Shown here one piece after another: positions 9,592 to 17,588 of a DNA stretch of 58,057 bases. Location of the stretch: the NCBI GenBank assembly GCA_017622845.1, contig JAGAQJ010000065.1, forward strand, positions 1-58,057, read 5' to 3'. Below the pieces are notes generated by a model. That model did not search any database. It had not been told where the DNA came from and was given only the letters and a program-made list of their open reading frames with translations. The DNA is from Lachnospiraceae bacterium. GTDB taxonomy: Bacteria > Bacillota > Clostridia > Lachnospirales > Lachnospiraceae. The position numbers and the translations under genes are program-made. Within the stretch, counting starts at the first letter, position 1, and every line of letters starts with the position of its first letter.

Positions 9592-10974
9592 CTATTTCAA
9601 AAATAATGCTCTTTCCTCTTCTCTCCTGCGTACCAGTCCGGCAAGCACCTTTCCGCCTCCTTTATTGTACTGCAGCATCGTCTCCGCAATTGCGGCGGCG
9701 CTTCTTCCCGTGACCAGCTTCTGCAGGCTTCCGTTTCCGCAGTTATAGCAAAAGCTGGTCAGTGCATCAAACTGATTCTGCGACAGCGGAAAGGTAATCA
9801 GTCCCTTTTTGAAACAATTGTTTACATATCCGCCGTATTTTTTCAGGTCTTCCTTTAGCAGCGCCTTTGCCGCCTCCTGCGAGGGAAGCTTGTCCCCGGA
9901 CTTCACTCCCTGCGTATGCCCGTACCCGATTGTCCATATGCCGGCAGGGCATTTATACGCCTCCAGACGGCACCCTTCATACTTGGCAATCAGCTCCACG
10001 CCGCAGTCGGAAACCGCCATTTCCCCCGATTCATTTGCCTTAGCTGTTTTTTCACCTTCCGTGTATCCGACGTCATAGGCTGCCTGCGGCACGGAAACAC
10101 TGCACTGCAGACCGATAGCTGCCGCAATCAGATATTTTACATGCACCGGACTGCAGATAGACTTACTTTCGCTGACATTTTTGTCAATTACTGCCCGGTC
10201 GCCGCTGACGGATTTGACAATCCACTTGTCATTTTTCACCCAGTCCGGTATCTCCTTTCCGGTGTAATACACTGCATCGGAAGCCAGCATCACAATATCT
10301 CCTGCCTGCAAAGCTCCGTTGTTTTCCTTTGGAGCGCTGCCTGTCAAAAACTCGTGTATTTCCTTTTGTGCATCTCTCTGCTGCCCTGACGGCAATGACA
10401 TCCTGCCGTTTCCCATCGCTGCACATACATCTCTGCGGAAGCCGTCCATTGTATAGCCGCTCTGCAGTCCGTTCCACAAGTGGTCAGGGTCTGCGTGGCC
10501 TGACGCAATGCCTCTGTCATGTCCTTCCTTATGACTGATAATCACACCATCCGCCATCGGATTCAGCTGAAACTTCTCACACAGAAACGCAAACAGTTCC
10601 ACCGCTGCATCATATGTACGCTTCACCACGGCAAGCGCCGTCTCCCTGTGGGAGCAGACAAATGCCGAACCGCCTGTATACCTGATGCAGGCAGGCTCAC
10701 ACATTTCCACGCCGATATAAGAATTGTTGGAGCTGCCGCCGCCATGCCATGCGCGGTAATCCCAGGGAAGGGTCTGATAGACTTTTCCTGTATTGCCGTC
10801 AATAAATGCATGCACACACGCCCTTGCTTCCTCAGGGCGGTTCCACTTGCGCACGAAGGTTTCCGCCGACGGCTGCGGACAGCCTACGCTGTGCAGCATC
10901 AGTCCCTTTACCGTAATTCTCTTTCCAGCCTTATAGCATGGATTATTTGTTAAAATACTCTTAATAATTTCCAT
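9592..10974 (-). CDS. Two-headed cell-wall lysin: N-acetylmuramoyl-L-alanine amidase plus GH24 lysozyme
   Basis: 460 residues in three parts. Residues about 20-185 form an amidase_2 domain with zinc-ligand candidates H28 (GLMLHSVG) and H160 (ASGHADPDH). Residues about 222-285 look like a small SH3-type beta domain (LQAGDIVMLASDAVYYTG). Residues about 320-460 form a phage-type GH24 muramidase with catalytic E333 in KYEGCRLEAY, TIGYGHT, and the QFDALTSFCYNCG block. It would cut both the peptide bridge and the glycan of peptidoglycan. No signal peptide and no holin gene nearby. AAAGGAGAACAATAG precedes the start, 1 bp after the LytTR gene stop, so the two are coupled. Confidence 0.88.
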   Translation of the reverse strand: MEIIKSILTNNPCYKAGKRITVKGLMLHSVGCPQPSAETFVRKWNRPEEARACVHAFIDGNTGKVYQTLPWDYRAWHGGGSSNNSYIGVEMCEPACIRYTGGSAFVCSHRETALAVVKRTYDAAVELFAFLCEKFQLNPMADGVIISHKEGHDRGIASGHADPDHLWNGLQSGYTMDGFRRDVCAAMGNGRMSLPSGQQRDAQKEIHEFLTGSAPKENNGALQAGDIVMLASDAVYYTGKEIPDWVKNDKWIVKSVSGDRAVIDKNVSESKSICSPVHVKYLIAAAIGLQCSVSVPQAAYDVGYTEGEKTAKANESGEMAVSDCGVELIAKYEGCRLEAYKCPAGIWTIGYGHTQGVKSGDKLPSQEAAKALLKEDLKKYGGYVNNCFKKGLITFPLSQNQFDALTSFCYNCGNGSLQKLVTGRSAAAIAETMLQYNKGGGKVLAGLVRRREEERALFLK

Positions 10975-10975
10975 T

Positions 10976-11683
10976 CTATTGTTCTCCTTTCGTTCTTAAA
11001 ATGCTTTTTCTGATGTCACAATATCGCTTCACCGGAATCTGAATCGTCTCCGTATTGTCCATTTCTGCATAACACCGCGCAATTTTACGGACATGCCTGG
11101 TGTTGACAATAAAGCTCCGCTGAACCCTGATAAAGCTTTGCGGCAGTACCTTCTCCATCTCCTTTAAAGAGCCTACCGACTCCACTTCAAAATATTTGCA
11201 GTGCCAAATAATATGATTATGGCTTGCCTCCAGATAAAGCAGTTCATCTTCCTCAATAAAAAATGCTCTTTCCCTGATGTCCTTGATATAAAGCTCCAAT
11301 CCGCTGTTTCTGTCCTGAGAGATATGTAAATGCCTGATTTTCGTTTTTCCTCTGCTGTCCCGCTTTAAAACCATTGTATAGCACATCAGTTCTTTTTTAG
11401 CACGGTCATGCTCCCACTCCACATGGTAGCTTCCTGAGAGAATGCACAAGTCATTTGTCTGTTCCACGATGCTGCATGATTTGTGGCGGATTTTATGAGC
11501 CTGCGCCTGAAGCGTTTTCAGGTATGCCTGCACTTGAGCAGGATAATGCTCCTGACTGTTAAACGGTGTCCACAGCTGCGTATCGGAAGCCAGAAATCCT
11601 GCTGTAAGAAATGCTTCTCCCTGATATAATGTGTCAATAATGCTCATTGCTGTTTTTCTTAAACTCTCTTTATGTTCATCCAT
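10976..11683 (-). CDS. LytTR-family transcription regulator with N-terminal NTF2/SnoaL-like domain
   Basis: 235 residues. The C-terminal half (about 130-232) is a LytTR DNA-binding domain: EDELLYLEASHNHIIWHC, then LPQSFIRVQRSFIVNTRHVRKI. The N-terminal 125 residues are not a receiver: they read like a cone-shaped NTF2/SnoaL fold (helical start, FLASDTQLWTPFNSQEHY, then strands ILSGSYHVEWEHD and TMVLKRDSRGKTKIRHLHIS). So the input is probably a small ligand or dimer partner and not phosphorylation (inference). It stands directly before the lysin and probably controls this array. Confidence 0.78.
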   Translation of the reverse strand: MDEHKESLRKTAMSIIDTLYQGEAFLTAGFLASDTQLWTPFNSQEHYPAQVQAYLKTLQAQAHKIRHKSCSIVEQTNDLCILSGSYHVEWEHDRAKKELMCYTMVLKRDSRGKTKIRHLHISQDRNSGLELYIKDIRERAFFIEEDELLYLEASHNHIIWHCKYFEVESVGSLKEMEKVLPQSFIRVQRSFIVNTRHVRKIARCYAEMDNTETIQIPVKRYCDIRKSILRTKGEQ

Positions 11684-11832
11684 CTTTTCTCTTATGTCTG
11701 TGCCCTCCGGTTGTTTTTACCATCATAAAACGGCAAAGCCGTCAACTTACAATCCGCAGAAGCAACCGTGCAAAAATGCTCACAAACTTTTACAGTTTGG
11801 TCTTATGGCATTTTATTTCCGGAATTATACTG

Positions 11833-14013
11833 CTATAAATCCTGTTTTTGTATGGTCAGGCAGTTTTTATTCCCGGCGTATTCATATATGACCCTGTCCA
11901 TGCGCTTCTTAACCAGATAGATGCCAAGCCCTCCCTCCTTTCTCTGTTCCCAGGCTTCTTCTATATCCGGGTCCGGTTTCGCTAAAGGATTATACGGGAT
12001 TCCATCATCCTCAAAGCACAGCATTACGTTTCTGTGCTCCTGTTCATCCACGCGCACTTTGACCGTAACCTCAGCGGCGCCGCTGTAATAACAGATATTG
12101 GAAAAGATTTCATCTGCTGCCATTAAAATTTTGATGCGGGTCCGCATCGTTACGCCTTTTTCCGCCAGACACTCCTCGATAAAGGCTGAAAACTCCCGGA
12201 TATACGCCATGTCCGGCTTTCCGGTCTTCTCTGCAAAGCCGTTCCCCAGATAAGTGACTGCCAGCAGTGTAATATCGTCAAACTGCTCTGTCCCCTTCTG
12301 AAAAATTTCTACATCCTTCCACACTGCCTGTATCAGCTCTGAAGGAGATGCCGGACTGTCTCCGCTGCTTCCTGCCACGTCCTTAAGCCGTTCTTCTCCA
12401 TACAGCTTCTTTTCAATGCTTGTCGCTTCCGTCACGCCGTCGGTATAAAGCAGCAGGGTATCTCCCGGATGCAGACGGAGACTGCTCTGTTGATACGGCG
12501 CTTCCTCCATGCCTGCAAGCACCAGACCTCCGCGAAAAGTGTCATACAGGCAGGCGCCGTCCTTACGGCGAATCAGCGGCCGGCAGTGTCCGGCATTGAC
12601 AAAGACAAGCTCGCCGGTGGAGAGCGTCAGCACGCCAATCCACGCTGTGACGAACATTCCGTTTTTATTGTTAGCGCACAGGCTGTCATTAATCTCCATC
12701 ACCGCATGCGCCAGCCGGTTCTCCGTTTCCGGTGCTCCTTCCCATTCTTTTGCAGCGCTCATCAGCCTGCTTTTCATCAGGGTACGGGACACCACCATAA
12801 ACAACGCCGCCGGAACGCCCTTGCCGGACACATCTGCCATGACAAGCGCGAGCTTGTCCTCTCCCAGCAGAAAAAAGTCATAAAAGTCTCCGCCCACACC
12901 CTTTGCAGGCGTCATAGATGCCGCGAGCAGAAAGTCTGTTCTGTTATTAAAAATTCCGTCCGTCGTTGGCAGCATGTCCGCCTGCAGACGGGAAGCCACA
13001 AGAATCTCCGTGCGAATGCGCTCCTTTTCCGCCATAATCGAAGTAATATTTTGAATATACTGCTCTACTTCCTCAAGCATAATTCCAAACGCCGACGCAA
13101 GCTGTCCTGTTTCACCGGAGAGTCTGCCCAATTCCCCACACCTCATCGTCCATTGCTCCAGATTTTTTTCATGTGCCAGCTTTGTTTCCCCGCTCTCTGA
13201 CAGGACATCTCCCCTTCGCGCATATGCTGCCGCAATTTTGCAAAGCTCCTCAATCGGAACAATTATTTTTTTCTCCATATTCTGCAGAAAGCAGACGGAC
13301 AGGCCGCACATGACGAAAAAATCCGCAAATACACAGATATAAATGCTGTTCCACAGCTTTAACGGGTCCCGAACCGTATCAGCCAGCGCTGCATAGGACA
13401 GGACTCCTGCCAGCGCTGCCGACACTACGCTCAGCAGAAGAAAAATCAGTACAAACCTTACATTTAAGGTCAGCACGTTTCTCCGCCCCAGTCCTCCTGC
13501 CAGACGGCACAGCAGAATCATCGGAATGCCTAACAGAACAGAAAAAACAAGGTTGTTAAAAAACAGCAGCAATGTAGACTGCGACAAAGCTTTTCCCATG
13601 CCGAGAAGCTGCAGCATGCTTCCCAGGACTGCCGCCATCAGAAGGGTGTCTGCAAAAATAATCCACAGATATCGTTTCACATCTGCAACGCTGCGGAAAT
13701 ACGGACCTTCTTTTCTTTTCGCTTTTCCAAACCCATGCCATAGTACATAGGGCAGCCAGCCATATAAAAACTGTGCAGCAAAACCGTATATGCAGACCGG
13801 AGCTGCATACCCTGACAAGATATCCGCCCCCAGATTTCCAACTGCACAGCCCAGCGCGCCCGGCACCCCAAACAGCATTCCAAATACCGGCGGAAACGCG
13901 CCTGCCGGACGCACCTCCGTCAGTCCTGCCATTGCAAACAGTCTTCGGAAGGGCATTGTAACCGCAAAGAATAATAAGGCAGTCACACAAAACACAGTTC
14001 CTTTTTTACGCAT
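11833..14013 (-). CDS. Membrane SpoIIE-type PP2C phosphatase fused to a HATPase (anti-sigma kinase-like) domain
   Basis: 726 residues. Residues 1-245 hold about seven membrane segments, including GLTEVRPAGAFPPVFGMLFG shared with the next gene. A HAMP-like helical linker (245-340) leads to a PP2C/SpoIIE domain (340-590) with metal-ligand aspartates in GGDFYD (D376), ADVSGKG (D394), YTDGVTEA (D525) and FDDIT. Residues 605-722 are a HATPase of the RsbW/SpoIIAB type: ADEIFSNICYYS (N box), FEDDGIPYNP and EGGLGIYLVKK. One chain thus could dephosphorylate and rephosphorylate a STAS protein such as the one at 16141. No sigma factor gene is in the window. AAAGGAGGGAAAAAG precedes the start. Confidence 0.9.
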   Translation of the reverse strand: MRKKGTVFCVTALLFFAVTMPFRRLFAMAGLTEVRPAGAFPPVFGMLFGVPGALGCAVGNLGADILSGYAAPVCIYGFAAQFLYGWLPYVLWHGFGKAKRKEGPYFRSVADVKRYLWIIFADTLLMAAVLGSMLQLLGMGKALSQSTLLLFFNNLVFSVLLGIPMILLCRLAGGLGRRNVLTLNVRFVLIFLLLSVVSAALAGVLSYAALADTVRDPLKLWNSIYICVFADFFVMCGLSVCFLQNMEKKIIVPIEELCKIAAAYARRGDVLSESGETKLAHEKNLEQWTMRCGELGRLSGETGQLASAFGIMLEEVEQYIQNITSIMAEKERIRTEILVASRLQADMLPTTDGIFNNRTDFLLAASMTPAKGVGGDFYDFFLLGEDKLALVMADVSGKGVPAALFMVVSRTLMKSRLMSAAKEWEGAPETENRLAHAVMEINDSLCANNKNGMFVTAWIGVLTLSTGELVFVNAGHCRPLIRRKDGACLYDTFRGGLVLAGMEEAPYQQSSLRLHPGDTLLLYTDGVTEATSIEKKLYGEERLKDVAGSSGDSPASPSELIQAVWKDVEIFQKGTEQFDDITLLAVTYLGNGFAEKTGKPDMAYIREFSAFIEECLAEKGVTMRTRIKILMAADEIFSNICYYSGAAEVTVKVRVDEQEHRNVMLCFEDDGIPYNPLAKPDPDIEEAWEQRKEGGLGIYLVKKRMDRVIYEYAGNKNCLTIQKQDL

Positions 14014-14075
14014 CTTTTTCCCTCCTTTGCGGCAATCATCTGCCGCGCCGACATCTCACAGCAGCAATTCAGCCA

Positions 14076-14780
14076 TTATATAGATAGCAGCATAAGCAGA
14101 ATCAATGACGCTCCCGACAGTATCCTCATCCACAGATGCTCTATAGGGTTACTGTGAAAAAACAGGATGCCTCCGCAAATCACCAGCATCAATGCCGTAT
14201 AAACTGCCGGAAGCACTGCTTTTGCTGCCCTGCCTCTTAAAATCAGATACCTGCGCGGCGCAGGACAGCAGGATATCTCCACACAGTCTGCGGTCAGCAT
14301 GATGAGAACCGGCATTCCCAAGCCAATCGAAAACCCAAGATTATTGAAAAATACATAGCGGTAAATTTCCTCATACCATATTTCCTCCATCACATAAAGT
14401 CCGATAGAGAGAAACCACGCGGAAGTCATGGCGCTGACTGCACAGACAAAGCAATAACAGACAATATTTCTGCTGCTGTGCAGATTCGGCGCTTCCTTTC
14501 TGTACAGATACCATAACCGGTAGGGAAGCCATGCTGCCGCAAAATTTCCGATGATTCCCAGTATGGAAGCTTCGGAAAATGTCCCGGCCATATCTGCAAG
14601 CAAGTTGCCCAGTCCGCATGCCGCTGCTCCTGTGAATCCCCATAAAAGCCCGGCTACCGGCGGCACTGCATTGACAGGGCGTACCTCTGTCAGCCCCTCC
14701 ACCAGCACCATCGCCTTAAAAGAAATTCCTAACAGTAAAAATGCTCCTAACGTTATCATAAATTTTTTTGTTCTGCTCAT
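14076..14780 (-). CDS. Membrane sensor-like protein, paralogue of the phosphatase N-terminus
   Basis: 234 residues, almost all membrane segments (about six). The first half lines up with residues 1-170 of the SpoIIE-type protein next to it: GLTEVRPVNAVPPVAGLLWGF, GAAACGLGNLLADM, IIGNFAAAWLPYRLWYLY and FFNNLGFSIGLGMPVLI. The pattern recalls S components of ECF transporters (QueT type), which suggests a small-molecule-binding membrane fold (inference). It ends where the phosphatase HAMP linker would start, so it is a free sensor domain. ATGA overlap with the transporter gene upstream shows coupling. Confidence 0.72.
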   Translation of the reverse strand: MSRTKKFMITLGAFLLLGISFKAMVLVEGLTEVRPVNAVPPVAGLLWGFTGAAACGLGNLLADMAGTFSEASILGIIGNFAAAWLPYRLWYLYRKEAPNLHSSRNIVCYCFVCAVSAMTSAWFLSIGLYVMEEIWYEEIYRYVFFNNLGFSIGLGMPVLIMLTADCVEISCCPAPRRYLILRGRAAKAVLPAVYTALMLVICGGILFFHSNPIEHLWMRILSGASLILLMLLSI

Positions 14781-15673
14781 TTTTCACCTTCCATCTGCTG
14801 CTGACTGCCTGCCATTCCTGCTGTCACTGCCCCTGCCGCAATCAGCACAGCTCCTGCTAAAGACTCATAACGAAAATCCCCGCCTCCTCCATAAGCCGCA
14901 GGCAGCAGCAGAGAAAGAAGCAGTGTGACAATCGGCTCTGTGGACGCAATAACCGTTACACGCAGCGCATCTGTATATTTTTGAGAGAACATCAGTGCGA
15001 TATAAGCATATGCCTTTGTAAAAAACGCTAATATAAAAATGTTTGAAAGCAGTTCTTTTGTAAATGTAATCTCCCTTAAGGCTTGAGGACTTTCCAGGCG
15101 CCACAGAATAAATCCTGTCACTGCCGTGAACGTCATCTGCACGATACAGATAACCAGCGGATCATCTTGTTTGGCATAACGGTCCGCCGCAATCGTATAT
15201 ACCGATGAGCAGAAACAGGCGCCTAACATATATCCGGTTCCCACTGTGCAAAACCCCGTGATGTCAAAGCCATTACTGACACACAATCCAAGCAGAATCA
15301 CGCCTGCGCCTGCCATATGATTCCGCGACAGTTTCTGATGAAGAAAAAGCTGCAGCAGCGGCACCATGAGAATTGTCAGCGATGCAAGAAAGCTGGCATT
15401 GGCAGCCTCCATCATGGCAATGCCCTTTTTCTCCAACAGCAGATTGGCGCTTAATATGATCGACAGCAAAAAACCTCTTCTGCAGGTTCCTGCTGTCATC
15501 TGCCGGAATCGTTTTGCAAAAATGACTGCCATCACAGCTGCTGCAATACCGCAGGTAAGCGCCAGATAAGCATATGAGGAAAATTCCTCCGGCAGATTCC
15601 TGATAAAAATATATGAGGCAGACCAGCAGAGCGTGATGGAGAACAGCAAAATACTGCTTTCAGTCTTTGTCAT
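14777..15673 (-). CDS. EamA/DMT-superfamily transporter
   Basis: 298 residues with about ten membrane segments in two repeats, typical of drug/metabolite exporters: FSITLCWSASYIFIRNLPEEFSSY at the start and the second-repeat block FILAFFTKAYAYIALMFSQKYTDALRVTVIASTEPIVTLLLSLLL. Substrate unknown. It overlaps the previous gene by 14 bp and the next by 4 bp, so it belongs to the array. It may export a metabolite sensed by the adjacent membrane proteins (inference). Confidence 0.85.
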   Translation of the reverse strand: MTKTESSILLFSITLCWSASYIFIRNLPEEFSSYAYLALTCGIAAAVMAVIFAKRFRQMTAGTCRRGFLLSIILSANLLLEKKGIAMMEAANASFLASLTILMVPLLQLFLHQKLSRNHMAGAGVILLGLCVSNGFDITGFCTVGTGYMLGACFCSSVYTIAADRYAKQDDPLVICIVQMTFTAVTGFILWRLESPQALREITFTKELLSNIFILAFFTKAYAYIALMFSQKYTDALRVTVIASTEPIVTLLLSLLLPAAYGGGGDFRYESLAGAVLIAAGAVTAGMAGSQQQMEGEK

Positions 15674-16151
15674 ATTCCTGCTGCTCCTCTCCTGTGCCTG
15701 AATAATAGTAAGAAACAGAGTCTCTTTCTTCTATTAAGATGCTGTTCTGGTTCAGTGCTGTAAGCGACTTATCCATAATTGCCCTGACCGCTTCTAAATC
15801 CGCATTGTGGAAAGAATAAATCAATGTTTTTTCCATTGTGAGTGTTCCCGAGTCGTCTACCCATGCTCCTGATGCTTCCTGCATGGTATAACCGCTGACA
15901 TATTCTAAGCAGATGGCATTCACAATCTCCTGCGCTTCCTCATCAGAGATTCGCTGATGATACTCATCCTTGTCATTCAAGCCTATGTAAATGACATACT
16001 CCTTGTCCGGATTTTCCTGATTCTCTCTGCCGCTAAAGCTTAAATCAGATACGGTGCTGCCTGACACTCCTGTCATAATTGCGATAAAGCACATCAGGAT
16101 ACCCTTTTTCCAATTTACTTCCACAGCTGCCGTGCCCCCGCTATTCCACAT
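15660..16151 (-). CDS. Membrane-anchored DUF3574-like protein
   Basis: 163 residues. A hydrophobic N-terminal stretch (about 17-35, ILMCFIAIMTGVSGSTV) is a signal anchor or signal peptide. The rest resembles DUF3574: YVIYIGLNDKDEYHQRISDEEAQEIV, GYTMQEASGAWVDDSGTLTMEKTLIYSF. The start overlaps the STAS gene by 11 bp, without a clear ribosome site, so translational coupling is likely. Function is unknown; it is the only member of the array with a likely extracytoplasmic domain other than the sensors. Confidence 0.6.
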   Translation of the reverse strand: MWNSGGTAAVEVNWKKGILMCFIAIMTGVSGSTVSDLSFSGRENQENPDKEYVIYIGLNDKDEYHQRISDEEAQEIVNAICLEYVSGYTMQEASGAWVDDSGTLTMEKTLIYSFHNADLEAVRAIMDKSLTALNQNSILIEERDSVSYYYSGTGEEQQEYDKD

Positions 16152-16440
16152 TCAAAATGTCCGCAAAGCCGGTGATGGTAAATACCTCACGTACTTCCTC
16201 ATTGGCACCCTTTACCACCATTGTTCCCTCTTGCTTTTTCATTGCCTTGTGTGCCGCAAGCAGTACGCGCAGCCCGGCAGAGGAAATGTATTCCAGCAGC
16301 GTAAAATCCAGTACCAGATTACCGGTTCCATCCAAATAATCTCTCAATGCTTCCTCAAGCTGTCCGGCTGTCGTCGTGTCCAGCCTGCCCTTTAACTTGA
16401 GCGTCAGCTTCTCCTGCTCTTTCCTTGCTTCAATTGTCAT
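16141..16440 (-). CDS. STAS-domain anti-anti-sigma-type protein
   Basis: 99 residues from the ATG at 16440, which follows AAGGAGGAGATACCGC and overlaps the upstream stop (ATGA); the longer frame would be an unsupported extension. It is a bare STAS domain: LTLKLKGRLDTTTAGQLEEAL, LVLDFTLLEYISSAGLRVLL, with the conserved phosphorylatable serine in the SSAG motif (S53/S54). Family role: binds a HATPase anti-sigma kinase when unphosphorylated; phosphatase of the SpoIIE type restores it. The 726-residue protein carries both opposing activities, so this is its probable partner. Confidence 0.9.
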   Translation of the reverse strand: MTIEARKEQEKLTLKLKGRLDTTTAGQLEEALRDYLDGTGNLVLDFTLLEYISSAGLRVLLAAHKAMKKQEGTMVVKGANEEVREVFTITGFADILNVE

Positions 16441-16727
16441 GCGGTATCTCCTCCTTCTTGTTCCTCCCACCCGGGTTTTCTCACAAAACCCACGTGGTAT
16501 GTGATTTTTTCCATTGTCAGCTCATGTTCTCCGATTAAATATCTGCCTATCGTAATATCTTTTCCGATAATCATTCCTTTGGGATAATCGTTAAGACATT
16601 TATTGAGCAGAGCTGCCTGAGCCTCCTTTGCCTGATCTGACAGGGGATTGTTGGGATTGACACTGCCTATCGGCACCAGCTTGATATAGTGGATATCTGT
16701 CAGTGCCGTTTTTTCCTCCTTGTTCAT
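16437..16727 (-). CDS. Conserved-looking small protein of unknown function
   Basis: 96 residues, first gene of the array. Readable parts are IHYIKLVPIGSVNPNNPLSDQAKEAQAALLNKCL, MIIGKDITIGRYLIGEHELTMEKITYHVGFVRKP. No membrane segment or signal. I do not recognise a family; the compact alternation of strands and helices suggests a globular domain. AAGGATAGGATC precedes the start. The stop overlaps the STAS start. Confidence 0.6.
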   Translation of the reverse strand: MNKEEKTALTDIHYIKLVPIGSVNPNNPLSDQAKEAQAALLNKCLNDYPKGMIIGKDITIGRYLIGEHELTMEKITYHVGFVRKPGWEEQEGGDTA

Positions 16728-16860
16728 GATCCTATCCTTCTTTCTGTGATACAGGCTGCCTTTGAAAGCAGCTTATTTGTTCCCGTAACATTCCTTATGA
16801 AAAGCTTCTGCATATTTTACGGAAGCGGCTTTTCTGTTTTCTGCTTGTTACGTTATCCAT

Positions 16861-16889
16861 ACTATACCGAACAGCTCCGCCGCCATCAA
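16861..16889 (-). promoter_or_regulatory. Candidate promoter of the 12-gene lectin/lysin array
   Basis: On the minus strand TTGATG (16884-16889) and TATAGT (16861-16866) are 17 bp apart, about 135 bp before the first start codon. A possible leader hairpin with AAAGCCGCTTC lies between. This is a vegetative-type promoter; I see no obvious stress-sigma motif. Confidence 0.5.
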
Positions 16890-16969
16890 TGAAACCGGAT
16901 AAATGACCAATCAGACGGTTTGAAAGACACATAATCCGTAATTGGGCAGCGGAATGTCCTTCTCCGGGT

Positions 16970-17432
16970 GTTTTTGCTTTTATGCATCTCTATCCGGACG
17001 AAAACTGCAGATAGTATCCCTCAGACTGCCATTGGTTCCGAATGGGAATTTCCTAATACGATGAATCAAGGCTTTCTAATGAGCACGGAGCCGGCTCGAG
17101 TCGGCATCCATGCCTCCGTCTCCAACCTGATGATTTATCATCGTATAAGGAAATATCACCATTCTCCACCGAGGCATTCTACGGGATACTATCTGCAGTT
17201 TTCTGTTCATTAAAACCATAAAATGGAACAGTTGTCAGTACACAGAAGGTCGGCAGTTCGATGTCGGTACAGGCTGGCGGAAAATGCTGACATTTTCTTA
17301 TGGGTGATTCGATATGCAGAGAAAATCCGGCATCACCCATTAGAAAATTCGCATTCGGAGTCCAATCGCCTGTACCGGCATAGGACTGCCGACCTTCGTC
17401 CTGATTAAAATATCCATACGGCTGAACTGTTA
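16970..17432. repeat. Intergenic repeat, family 1, copy A (long form)
   Basis: About 460 bp. The right end is GGCTGAACTGTTA (17420-17432); the left end is degraded. Nested inverted repeats include a perfect 21-bp pair (arm around GAAAACTGCAGATAGTATCC and its complement at about 17184-17204), the central AGCCGGCTCGAGTCGGC hairpin, and a GAAGGTCGGCAGT/ACTGCCGACCTTC pair. A module around TTATGGGTGATTCGATA is shared only with copy B. It sits between the divergent array and terD promoters. Confidence 0.75.
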
Positions 17433-17462
17433 CGATATCTTCCCTCTTTGCATGTTGCCCCC

Positions 17463-17492
17463 TGTACACTGACGCTATCAATGTGCTATAAT
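17463..17492 (+). promoter_or_regulatory. Candidate promoter of the terD-AIM24 operon
   Basis: TGTACA (17463-17468) and a perfect TATAAT (17487-17492) with an 18-bp spacer, 97 bp before the terD start. Confidence 0.5.
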
Positions 17493-17498
17493 AAATCT

Positions 17499-17549
17499 GT
17501 TACTTCGTTGTAACATTTCAGGCAGGTATGAATTGTTCTGAAATGTTAC
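17499..17549 (+). promoter_or_regulatory. Leader inverted repeats, two competing hairpins
   Basis: GTTAC (17499) can pair with GTAAC (17510), or GTAACATTTCAG (17510-17521) can pair with CTGAAATGTTAC (17538-17549); both use the same segment. The region covers the expected transcript start, so it could also be a protein operator. Which of these is real cannot be told from sequence. Confidence 0.45.
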
Positions 17550-17588
17550 GTCCAATAATACATTTAATACATTGAAGGAGATTCTAAC

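Noticed and set aside
6435-11683. Prophage remnant because of the lysozyme-amidase gene
   Set aside because: No structural, packaging, integrase or holin genes nearby; neighbours are regulators, DUF2589 and lectin proteins in a tight operon.
16861-16889. Stress-sigma (SigB/SigF-like) promoter for the partner-switch array
   Set aside because: I looked for GTTT and GGGTAT-type boxes and found only a vegetative-type pair; no sigma factor gene is in the window.
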